Shown one piece after another: positions 9,675-17,174 of a DNA stretch of 64,000 nucleotides; position 1 is the stretch's first letter, and each line of letters opens with the position of its first letter. The stretch is from assembly GCF_009834125.1 (NCBI RefSeq), contig NZ_CP047146.1, forward strand, positions 5,015,501 to 5,079,500. The letters are read 5' to 3'. Both the position numbers and the translations under genes were made by a program. The notes beneath the pieces are model-generated. The model searched no databases and was not told where the DNA came from. It worked only from the letters and a program-made list of their open reading frames with translations. The DNA is from Streptomyces sp. GS7. GTDB taxonomy: Bacteria > Actinomycetota > Actinomycetes > Streptomycetales > Streptomycetaceae.

Positions 9675-9698
9675 GTTTTAGATCGATCAGTGCAAAAC
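9675..9698. promoter_or_regulatory. Candidate TetR operator upstream of the MFS gene
   Basis: The 24 bases start GTTTT, have GATCGATC at the centre-left and end TGCAAAAC. They match the sequence upstream of the neighbouring TetR gene (10380-10403) at 17 of 24 positions. This is the copy 42 bp before the exporter's start codon. Confidence 0.5.
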
Positions 9699-9767
9699 TT
9701 GCCCATACGAAGGCGGCGCACCCTGCCGTACGGCAGCGTCGATCAGGCGGGGCTCAACGGTTCGACC

Positions 9768-10364
9768 TCAAGAGGTCAGCGCGTCCACCGCCGTTGCCGC
9801 GATGGACTCCAGCACGGCGCGGTCCGCACCGCCTTGGGCGGAGATCCGCATGCCGCCGATGACGGCGTTGACGAAGCGGGCGAGTTCACCCGCGTCCCGT
9901 GCGGCGGTGATGCTTCCGTCGCGCTGCCCGCTCGCCAGCACCGCGCGCCAGGAGTCGAGTCGGCGCACGAGGTCGCGCTCCAAGATGGCGGCCGCCTCCC
10001 CATCCCGCCGGGCGAGCTCCACCGTGGTATTCACGGTCAGGCAGCCGACGCTGCGACCGTCGCGCCGCGCCTCGAACTCACCGTCGATGACCATGGCGAA
10101 CATCGCGCGGATGCGCTCCACCGCCGGCCGCTCCGCATCCTCCAGGACAGCGATTTGGGCAGAGGTCATCATGTCGATATAGCGGGCCAGCGCACGCTTG
10201 AACAGATCATGCTTGCTGCTGAACGTGTTGTAGATGCTGCTGCGGCCCAGGCCCGTGGCCTCGCACAGATCCTGGGTCGAAGTGGCCTCGTAGCCGTTCG
10301 CCCAGAAGGCGCGCATCGCCGCGTCCAGGGCCCGCTCCTCGTCGAACATCCGCGGTCGGGCCAT
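9768..10364 (-). CDS. TetR/AcrR-family repressor
   Basis: 198 residues starting MARPRMFDEERALDAAMRAF. The helix-turn-helix is ATSTQDLCEATGLGRSSIYN, residues about 27-46, followed by TFSSKHDLFKRAL. This is the YezE/NemR-like branch often paired with exporters or redox enzymes. A single Cys (SVGCLTVN, about residue 108) could be redox relevant but that is speculation. Start at 10364 is preferred over 10400 because the candidate operator (10380-10403) would otherwise overlap the start. Lies upstream of and co-directional with the MFS exporter. Confidence 0.87.
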   Translation of the reverse strand: MARPRMFDEERALDAAMRAFWANGYEATSTQDLCEATGLGRSSIYNTFSSKHDLFKRALARYIDMMTSAQIAVLEDAERPAVERIRAMFAMVIDGEFEARRDGRSVGCLTVNTTVELARRDGEAAAILERDLVRRLDSWRAVLASGQRDGSITAARDAGELARFVNAVIGGMRISAQGGADRAVLESIAATAVDALTS

Positions 10365-10379
10365 GGATGCACCGTAACC

Positions 10380-10403
10380 GTTTTGGAACGTTCGATGCAA
10401 TAC
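10380..10403. promoter_or_regulatory. Candidate autoregulatory operator of the TetR gene
   Basis: Second copy of the 24-bp element: GTTTT, then the palindrome GAACGTTC, then TGCAATAC. It sits 16 bp before the regulator's start codon, in the same orientation relative to the gene as the copy in front of the MFS gene. Confidence 0.5.
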
Positions 10404-10626
10404 GAGCCCCCGGCCCTCGACGGCTGCGAGGGCGGAGATGCGGTCTTCCGTCTCCAGAACTCGGCGGTCTTCGTCCCCGGCCGGTCCTGCCCATCGACGC
10501 GGGCGGTTGGGCCAAGCGACTGAATATGGCCCGCGAGCGTTGGCTTCCTGCGGGTTGTCGGCAGTCTGCGCGGACGGCCGCAGAAAGATACGTCTCGATC
10601 AACAGGCCGATCAGTCAAGGAGCGTC

Positions 10627-11061
10627 GTGAAAAGACTAGTGCAGGCGGGACTGGTGCAAGCGGGAACCCTCGCCGGGGCATGCGGTCTGGTGCTGTTCGG
10701 CACCGGAATCACGCAGGCCCAGACCCCACCGGCCGACCCGGAAGGATCCCTCCTTAACGCCGCGACAGGTGGCAATCTCGGCTCCCTCACGGCAATGCTT
10801 TCCGGCGTGCTGTGCAACAACCACCTGCCCGACTTCTATTACAAGTCGCCCAAGATCAAGTCGCCTCATCCGTGCATCGGCGGGCCGGTCAAGAGCGGCA
10901 ACACCATGAACAGCAACAATTTCCTCAACCATGGAAACCCGGTGAGCAGCGGCAACCCCCACAACGCGGCCGGCTCCACCAACACCCTCAACTCCGCGAG
11001 CGGTTCCGAGTCGGGCAGCAACAACAACATCTCCAAGCTGCTCCTCCTCCCCTGGCCCTGA
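10627..11061 (+). CDS. Small secreted hypothetical protein
   Basis: 144 residues, start GTG 10627 with AAGGAG six bases upstream. A signal peptide spans residues 1-31 (VKRLVQAG, hydrophobic GTLAGACGLVLFGTG, cleavage ITQAQ-T). The mature part has one Cys pair (VLCNNHLPDF and SPHPCIGG, about 20 residues apart) that could form a disulphide. An Asn/Ser/Gly-rich tail follows (GNTMNSNNFLNHGNPVSSGN). I do not recognise a family. The low-complexity tail suggests a surface or matrix role, but that is inference. It stands alone with about 220 bp of upstream DNA. Confidence 0.7.
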   Translation: MKRLVQAGLVQAGTLAGACGLVLFGTGITQAQTPPADPEGSLLNAATGGNLGSLTAMLSGVLCNNHLPDFYYKSPKIKSPHPCIGGPVKSGNTMNSNNFLNHGNPVSSGNPHNAAGSTNTLNSASGSESGSNNNISKLLLLPWP

Positions 11062-11238
11062 CCTGGCAGCGTCCGGAAGCCCACCGGATTCACCGGGACG
11101 GCCCTTCCTTGGTTGTACGAGCAAGCCTTGACACTCCGATCCCCGATCCCCGATCCTCGTCGGAGTCGGCCGCGGGCGGTGAGACCGCGTCGGGTCCGCG
11201 AAGGCGCACCAGGTCGTGGGTGCTGTCCTGGCCTGGTA

Positions 11239-11379
11239 CAGCCGGCAGCTCCGGCGACCAGCAACGCCTGGAAGAGCTGACAGTGCAGCGCCAGCAGTGC
11301 GTAGAGGACCAGCACAGGCTCCAGGACGCCGAGCCCGAAGAGATCGCACGTATCGCCGCCTACTACGCCGCGCGCCTTA
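11239..11379 (+). pseudogene. Serine-recombinase-like C-terminal coiled-coil remnant next to the IS
   Basis: The frame encodes RLEELTVQRQQCVEDQHRL, then QDAEPEEIARIAAYYAARL and runs straight into the left end of the IS5-family element. This charged helical pattern resembles the C-terminal coiled coil of large serine recombinases, but only a short piece is left. The IS end supplies an accidental stop codon. The 177 bases upstream (11062-11238) hold nothing recognisable. Confidence 0.35.
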
Positions 11380-12270
11380 CTGATCATTTCAGAATGAGGT
11401 CCGGAGTCTCCTCAAGCAGATGACGCTGCAGGCGAGTTGGAGCAGGCGGAGGTGGAGGTCGGTGCGTATCTCGTAGCGGATCCGCGGGCGTTTGAACTGG
11501 TGGAGCCGGGCGAAGGTGCGCTCGACGGCCCAGCGGGTCTTGCCCGGGCCGGAGCCGTGGGGTGTGCCTTTGCGGGCGATCTTCGGTGTGATGCCGCGGG
11601 CCCGGAGAAGGCGGCGGTACTTGTCGTAGTCGTAGCCGTGGTCGGCGAACGGCCGGCCTGGCCGGTGACGCGGACGACCCCGGACTCCGCACATGCGGGG
11701 TATCGCGTCCAGCAGTGGCATCAGCCGGGTGACGTCATGACGGTTTCCGCCGGTCAGTGAGATCGCCAACGGTGTTCCGTGCCGGTCGGTGATCAGATGG
11801 TGCTTGCTGCCCGGACGCGCGCGGTCGACTGGCGAAAGTCCAGTGCGAGCCCCCCTTTGAGAGCCCTGACGTGCGAGCCGTCCACTGCCGCGTCCTCCAT
11901 GTCCAGCAGACCGGCCGCCCGCAACTCCGACAGAAGGACCTCGTGCAGACGAGGCCAGACACCAGCCTTGGCCCAGTCCCGAAGCCGCCGCCAAGCAGTC
12001 ACCCCGCTGCAACCGACCCTCTCCGCAGGCACATCCACCCAGCTCACGCCCTTGCACAGCACGTACACGACGCCTCGCAGGGCAGCACGATCATCCGCCG
12101 GCAACCGGCCCGGATACCGCCGGCGCCGCGGAGGCCGAGGAGGAAGCAACGGCACGACACGTCCCCACAGGTCATCAGGCACAAGATCGACCGACACCCG
12201 CAGAACACTGCCGTCTCTCACCCCAACTGCCAAGCCCCCAACACAAACTCATTCTGAAATGATCAGTAAG
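11376..12270 (-). mobile_element. Complete IS5-family insertion sequence (IS427-like)
   Basis: The element is 895 bp with perfect 23-bp inverted ends: CTTACTGATCATTTCAGAAT at the left, continuing GAG, and its exact reverse complement at 12248-12270. It carries a two-frame transposase typical of the IS427 subgroup. If the true ends begin at CTGATC, a 2-bp TA flank is repeated on both sides, which fits a TA target. It interrupts the 3' end of a minus-strand hypothetical gene on its right side; its left side abuts an unrelated gene remnant. Confidence 0.88.
11389..12233 (-). CDS. IS5-family transposase, two frames joined by -1 frameshift
   Basis: OrfA (12233 to 11793, 146 codons) has the N-terminal DUF4096-like domain (VPDDLWGRVVPLLPPRPPRR, then GVVYVLCKGVSWVDVP) and the first catalytic Asp in AAVDGSHVRA. 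OrfB in the -1 frame supplies PGSKHHLITDRHGTPL, then GYDYDKYRRLLRARGI and the final catalytic Glu in TRWAVERTFARLHQF. The frames join at AAAGGGGGG (plus-strand CCCCCCTTT at 11850-11858), a classical slippery sequence. Programmed frameshifting is the normal expression mode of this subgroup, so the element may be active. The stop lies inside the left inverted repeat. Confidence 0.85.
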
Positions 12271-12677
12271 GTACTGGTGGAATCCGGTGGCCCGGAACGT
12301 GAGATCGAAGAAGTAGCCTTCGATGTGCCACTGCGGGCGACCGCGGCTGTCCTCCGGGATCAAGCACCGGAGGTGGTCGATTTCGAGACTCAGGGCCATC
12401 GTCTTGAAGCCGAGGTCGCCCTCGATGTCCCAGACATCCTCGAACACGAGCGTGGAGGGGCGATCCAGAAGTTGAAGTGCTTCCGCGGCGCGACCGGATG
12501 CACCCGACGAACGACGTAGTCGATGTCCAGCAGCAGTCGCGGCAGCGAGCCGTCGGAGGCGCCCGGCTGCACGCACAGTCCGTGGATGGCGACGTCGTGC
12601 CATCCCATCGTGTCGAAGTCGGCGTCGCTCCAGGTGTTCTTCGTCAGACCGGATTCCAGGTGAATGCCCGCGCTCAT
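12271..12677 (-). pseudogene. Hypothetical gene broken by a frameshift and the IS insertion
   Basis: The first frame starts MSAGIHLESGLTKNTWSDAD and continues to KHFNFWIAP. The sequence then continues only in another frame: STLVFEDVWDIEGDLGFKTM, then RPQWHIEGYFFDLTFRATGF. Joining them needs one extra C in a C run (plus-strand GGGG at 12457-12460). The frame is then cut off by the IS right end at 12270. The intact protein would be a small hypothetical of roughly 145 residues with conserved W/F/D positions. I do not know its function. Two independent lesions show it is dead. Confidence 0.65.
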
Positions 12678-12712
12678 GACGGCGTCCCATCAGAATTGGA
12701 CGGATTGGCACG

Positions 12713-12870
12713 TCAAGTGGTGGCCGTGGTCAGCGGCCGTGGAGCGGGGCGCGTTGCCCGACGGCCGCGGGTGAGACGCCGGACAATGATGCCGATCATC
12801 ACCCATCGGATCATGGTCTCCGGTCGAGCCGGGCTGGCCTCGCAGTCCCGGGCCAGGCACAGGTGGGCCG
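12713..12870 (-). pseudogene. IS5-type transposase C-terminal remnant
   Basis: The frame reads LARDCEASPARPETMIRWVM, then IIVRRLTRG. It matches the usual C-terminal pattern of IS5-family transposases (LARDYE...E.MI.WA....RRL). Only about 45 codons remain and no terminal repeats are seen. The DNA from 12871 to 13271 holds no supported gene apart from the upstream region of the DUF347 gene. Confidence 0.45.
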
Positions 12871-13271
12871 AAGGCGCGTTCACGACGTCCGCGCCAGATT
12901 CGCTCGACTCCGGCCTCGACCGCATCCGCGACAGGGCTCACACGCTCATCGACCGCACCGAGGAAGCCTCCTCTGGCCCTTCCGTGACGAATCTCATAGT
13001 CCACCGCCGATCAGGGCTGGAGCAGCTCGCACCTGATGGCGGAACTCATGGCCACTATCCGCGATCACTGACGTTTTCATCGGGGAAAACGCATCGCGGC
13101 CGAGGTTTTCGCGGACGGGGATCGGGGCTCAGGCAGCCGTTCAGGAAGTTTTACGTTGCGGTCGCCAGAGTCGGAGTTCACGGTTGCATACTGCAGCCGT
13201 ACCGGCTCAACAGGGCGCGCTTGCCTCGGGGATGAGCGCCCTGCCGTGTCTCTGAACAGGAGCCCCCCACC

Positions 13272-14159
13272 TTGGAGAAAACGGAACTCCTCACCGATCT
13301 TGGTGTCGCCAGCACGACGAAGTCGGTGATGAAGAAGCTACCCGAGGTCACTCTGACCTTCTGGATCATGAAAATCGCCGCGACGACCCTGGGTGAGACG
13401 GCCGGCGACCTGTTCGCCCAGACACTCGGGCTCGGCTACTTCCTCACCACGATGGCCCTGTTTCTGATCTTCGTGGTGACGCTGGTCGTCCAGCTCCGCT
13501 CCTCCAGCTACAACCCGTTTTTCTACTGGACCGTGATCCTGTCGACCAGCATGGCCGGCACCACGATCTCCGACTTCATGAACCGCGATGCCAGCGCCAA
13601 GTTCCTTTCGAACGGCTCCACTTCGCTCGGGTGGGGTCCGCAGGGTCTTGGCCTTGGCTATCCCGCCGGCGCAGCGATCCTGATCTCGATCCTCCTGGCG
13701 ATCTTCCTGGTGTGGAAACTGTCCGGGATGACGTTCCAGATCCGGGACATCGTCACCTTCCGCGGCGAGGCCCTGTTCTGGTCGGCGATCCTCGTCTCCA
13801 ACACCCTCGGCACCTCCATGGGCGACTTCCTGTCCGATAGCTCCGGCCTCGGCTACGCCGGCGGTGCCCTTCTCGTGACCGGCGCGCTCGCGGTCCTCGT
13901 CGTACTGATGAAGATGCCCGCCGTTCCGAACGTGCTGCTGTTCTGGATCGCCTTCGTCCTCACCCGCCCGCTCGGCGCCACTGCCGGCGACTTCCTCACC
14001 AAGCCCGTCACCAAGGGCGGCTTGGACCTCGGCACTGCCGGTTCATCCGCCGTGCTGCTCGCGATCCTGTTCGGCCTGATGGCCTACGCCCACGTCCAGG
14101 AAGGCAAGACCGCCATCCCCTGCTCAACGACGACGCCTACGTCGCAGGGTTCGGCCTGA
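13272..14159 (+). CDS. DUF347-repeat integral membrane protein (COG4705)
   Basis: 295 residues with about eight membrane segments arranged as four repeats. Each repeat carries a Gly/Asp motif: LGETAGDLF (near residue 40), AGTTISDFM (near 97), LGTSMGDFL (near 180) and LGATAGDFL (near 238). These are the hallmark of DUF347. Function is not established; members are seen near metal or redox genes. Start is TTG 13272 with AGGAG about nine bases upstream. The final residues (after HVQEGKTAIP) look frameshifted, since they turn into a Ser/Thr/Pro run. It stands alone. Confidence 0.82.
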   Translation: MEKTELLTDLGVASTTKSVMKKLPEVTLTFWIMKIAATTLGETAGDLFAQTLGLGYFLTTMALFLIFVVTLVVQLRSSSYNPFFYWTVILSTSMAGTTISDFMNRDASAKFLSNGSTSLGWGPQGLGLGYPAGAAILISILLAIFLVWKLSGMTFQIRDIVTFRGEALFWSAILVSNTLGTSMGDFLSDSSGLGYAGGALLVTGALAVLVVLMKMPAVPNVLLFWIAFVLTRPLGATAGDFLTKPVTKGGLDLGTAGSSAVLLAILFGLMAYAHVQEGKTAIPCSTTTPTSQGSA

Positions 14160-14189
14160 CGATCAGCGAACGCGACCGGCCCGATATCC

Positions 14190-14620
14190 TGGCCGACTTG
14201 GCGGCCCCCTCACCCGGCTGCACCGCATCGGCATCACGGCCGGAGACCTCTCCCCCAAGAACGTGCTCTTCGGCACAGCCCCTCAGCCCGAGTGCTTCCT
14301 CATCGACTGTGACGCCATGCGTGTGCGGGGCGCCACCGTGCTGCCCCAGGCCCCGAGACACCCCACTGGCAGATCCCCCAGGAGAGGAAAAGGCCACACG
14401 CGCCGGCGACGTCTACCCGCGACCAGACCACCACCGACCCCGCAGCGCTGAGCGCACCCAGCCCGGGACTGGGCTTCCTCGCCCGCGCCAGCCTCAACCC
14501 CAACCTGGGCCCCTCAGGCCGATCCCGGCCACATGGGCCGAGCAACTCAGCGCGGCCAGCACTACCGGCAAAGAGGAGCGAGAATTCCTCGTGCTCGCAC
14601 ACCGACGGCCCCGTGTACGG
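14190..14620 (+). pseudogene. Protein-kinase-like gene remnant
   Basis: Pieces in different frames: RLHRIGITAGDLSPKNVLFG and CFLIDCDAMRVRG (the catalytic-loop D and the metal-binding D of a kinase fold), then DPAALSAPSPGLGFLARASL and TWAEQLSAAS. The N-terminal lobe is absent and at least one frameshift is needed, so this is a relic. Streptomyces kinase-like proteins of this type are often part of small-molecule or vesicle-type clusters, but nothing nearby supports that. Confidence 0.5.
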
Positions 14621-15647
14621 CAGAACCTTCGTGCAGCGTGGAACTCAGCGACCGGTGTGTCTTGGCGTTTGAGAAGGGCGTACATCATCTTCGTCTCGCT
14701 CATCGTGGCTTTACGGCGACCCGGGAGCGAAGTCGCCGGGTTCCAGAGCCACCTCGCGCCAGTTGGCGGCGAGCTGGAGCATGCGCTCGGTGTCGTCTCG
14801 GAAGTCGGGCGGCGGGGTGTTCGGGACGGTGGGCCACAGGATGACGGCGGCGAACCGGACCATATGCATGGCCGCAGTTGCGTGGGGGGCCACGCTGCCG
14901 CGCTCCAGGCGCCGCAGCATGTCAACCGGGCAGCGCCACTGAGGAGTTGGTCGAGCACGTGCCCGTATTCCTGCGCGCGAACGGTCGCGAGGTGACCCAC
15001 GGGGAGTGCCTCCGGCGTTCGGGTGGGTGGGGCTGGGCCTGGAGGCGTTCACGGAACTCGGCCTCTTCGGGGTAAGCGGGTCCTCGGACGGCGTCACACG
15101 GTGACAGGCTGTGGCACTTCGAGCGCGTCGGCGACCCGGCGCGCCAACTCCGCAATGCAGGGCGGCAGATAACTGTCCAAGGCGTCTGCATCGCCGCACA
15201 GCCGGGCCCGCAGCAGCCCGCAAGGGCACGCATCGGTGAACAGCTTCTGTGGCTCGTCCCCGGACGCCGGTACCGCCTCGGCACACGGCGATCAGCATGG
15301 ACGCCATGTCCATGGTGTCCGCCGCGTCCGTGGCACGGTTCAGACGTCATCCGCTTCCAGCGGTCCGCGACAACGGGCTGTGGGACCGCTGCGGCTCGCC
15401 CCGCGGCGGGGACAAGTCCACGAACTCCTCGTCGGTCGGCGAGCGACCGTCCCTGCTCGTCCGGTCCGGGATCGCCAGGCTCCCCTTCGCCGCACAGACA
15501 TCGTCAGCCGCCGCACACGGCAATGTCGGCCTCCACGACCACAACCAGGTCTTGAAGGCCGACGTCACACAGGACCCTGAATTACCCCACGACGGCCGGG
15601 GGTGGTTCCGGGGCCCGGTGGATGAGCACCGTGCTACAAGCTGTACC
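14621..15647. other. Degenerate stretch with a short coding remnant
   Basis: No intact gene. On the minus strand (15094 to about 15290) a frame without a start codon encodes EPQKLFTDACPCGLLRARLC and then YLPPCIAELARRVADALEVP before a stop. The composition looks like a once-real protein tail with paired cysteines. A second minus-strand piece near 14711-14850 reads DFRDDTERMLQLAANWREVA. I cannot name either. Confidence 0.35.
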
Positions 15648-15857
15648 TCAGCCGTGGATCGGGCCCAGGGGGATGTCGGAGACCGTGAGGCTGACGGACT
15701 TCACGGAGCCGCCGGTCAGGACAGGGATGCCATTGGGGCCCGGAGCGAACGTGGCGGTCAGGCCGTCCACGGAGCCACTGACGGAGAGACCACCCGCGAC
15801 GCTGTCGAGGTCGTCGTCGGCTATCTCACGGGTCTCAATACGGGACGTGTTGCTCAT
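15648..15857 (-). CDS. Peptide with double-glycine-type leader (orphan RiPP or bacteriocin-like precursor)
   Basis: 69 residues. Residues 1-23 resemble a Nif11/bacteriocin-type leader: MSNTSRIETREIADDDLDSV, then AGG, that is a hydrophobic/acidic LDxVAGG motif ending in a double-glycine cleavage site. The remaining 46 residues (LSVSGSVDG... to ...LGPIHG) are rich in Ser, Val, Gly and Thr and contain no Cys, so a classical lanthionine product is excluded. AGGAAGGA lies about 12 bases upstream of the ATG. No modification or peptidase-ABC gene is adjacent, so it may be an orphan or act as a secreted peptide. Confidence 0.55.
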   Translation of the reverse strand: MSNTSRIETREIADDDLDSVAGGLSVSGSVDGLTATFAPGPNGIPVLTGGSVKSVSLTVSDIPLGPIHG

Positions 15858-15951
15858 GATGTTGAGCGTCCTTCCTCAGTAGTGGTGGGTCGCAATGCGT
15901 GGTGCACTGCAGCGGGAACCCCCGGACGGTGCTGACGCTAACCATGGCCGA

Positions 15952-16263
15952 TCAAATGGCGATGAAATCGCTGGTGGGCATGGTGCGTGTATCGACGTGG
16001 CGCAGGCTGCGGTGCTGAATTCTCGCGGGGGCGCGTGGGGGGACCGGGCAGGGTGGGCAGGATCGGGCGGATACCGCGTCCGGTCCGCCCGCCTTCGTGC
16101 CGTACTCCCACGATTCATGCTCGGCGTCCAGCTTCTCGATGAGGACCTGGATGTCATGGGTGAAACCGTCGTCCATCCTGAGGTTCCCGGCGGCCCCGAG
16201 AACGGCCACGACGTCGGCCTTGTCGGCGCTGTTGAACGAGATGATTCGGCTCGTGATCGCCAT
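15952..16263 (-). CDS. Small hypothetical protein
   Basis: 103 residues, ATG at 16263. The first 65 residues look like a folded protein (MAITSRIISFNSADKADVVA, then LGAAGNLRMDDGFTHDIQVL). After GGPDAVSARSCPPCP the sequence becomes Pro/Arg-rich, which may mean a frameshift. It is co-directional with, and 94 bp upstream of, the double-glycine peptide gene, so the two could be transcribed together. Family not recognised; no strong ribosome binding site. Confidence 0.4.
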   Translation of the reverse strand: MAITSRIISFNSADKADVVAVLGAAGNLRMDDGFTHDIQVLIEKLDAEHESWEYGTKAGGPDAVSARSCPPCPVPPRAPARIQHRSLRHVDTRTMPTSDFIAI

Positions 16264-16414
16264 GCTGTCAGCCACCGCTGACGTCGAACTTGGCGGAGAG
16301 TTCTGGTGGGCAACCCTCAGCTCGCCAAGGCCGACTACCGCCGCTCGCCGGGCGCGCGTCGGCACAGTCCGAAAAGGGGCTTCGTGCCCCTTCGAGGTGT
16401 CCGGCCTCATCGAG

Positions 16415-17033
16415 CTGGCGCATCACCGTGATCAGCCCTCATGGCTCCGCCGATGGGACCATCGAGAAGCTCGGCGCCCACCTGCGCCAGCTCGTCCGAG
16501 AACAGGAAGGACGCACCGCAGAACCAACCGCCTGTGTCATCGACGCCCAGAGCGTGAAAACCGCTCCCAGTGTGCCCACCAGCACCCAAGGTACCGACGC
16601 CGACAAGAAAATCGTGGCCGCAAACGCAGCGTCACAGACACCCTCGGCCTGTTACTGCTGGTCATGGTCACCGCGGCCAGCGTCTCCGACAACCAGGCAG
16701 GCAAGCAACTCCTCACTCAACTCGCCGCCAGCCACCCCACCGTCACCAGGCATGGTCGATACCGGCTACAAGACCCAGGCCATCGAACATGGCGCCCAAC
16801 TCGGCATCGACGTCGATCTCGTACAGCGAAACACACAAGTCAAAGGCTTCTCAGCGCTACCACGACGCTGGGTGGTGGAGCGAAGCTTCGGCCGGCTCAT
16901 GATGCACCGCCGCCTGGCCCGCGACTACGAAACCAAACCCGAACACTCCGAGAGCATGACCCGCCTCTCAGCGATCTCCGACCTCGCCAAACGAGCAACC
17001 GGTGAAACAACCACAACCTGCCACAATCCATGA
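16415..17033 (+). pseudogene. IS5-family transposase remnant with frameshifts
   Basis: Recognisable blocks: CVIDAQSVKT (first catalytic Asp), then in another frame VTDTLGLLLLVMVTAASVSD, then back in the first frame VDTGYKTQAIEHGAQLGIDV and RWVVERSFGRLMMHRRLARD (final Glu in VVER). The N terminus is missing and two frame changes are required at about 16620 and 16755. A decayed copy, different from the intact element at 11376-12270. Confidence 0.75.
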
Positions 17034-17174
17034 ACTAACACACATCCGAACGGGACGTCCCCGCAGAGGGCTCGTCCGCAGGTGAGTGGCGGGGAGCGTG
17101 TGGGGTGACGCTCCCGCAGGCCCCTCGGCTGCCAGGCCCCTCGGCTGCGACGTGAACGACGGGAGTTCGATCCG

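Noticed and set aside
15648..15857. Lanthipeptide precursor
   Set aside because: The core has no cysteine and no LanM/LanB-type gene is nearby, so a thioether product is excluded.
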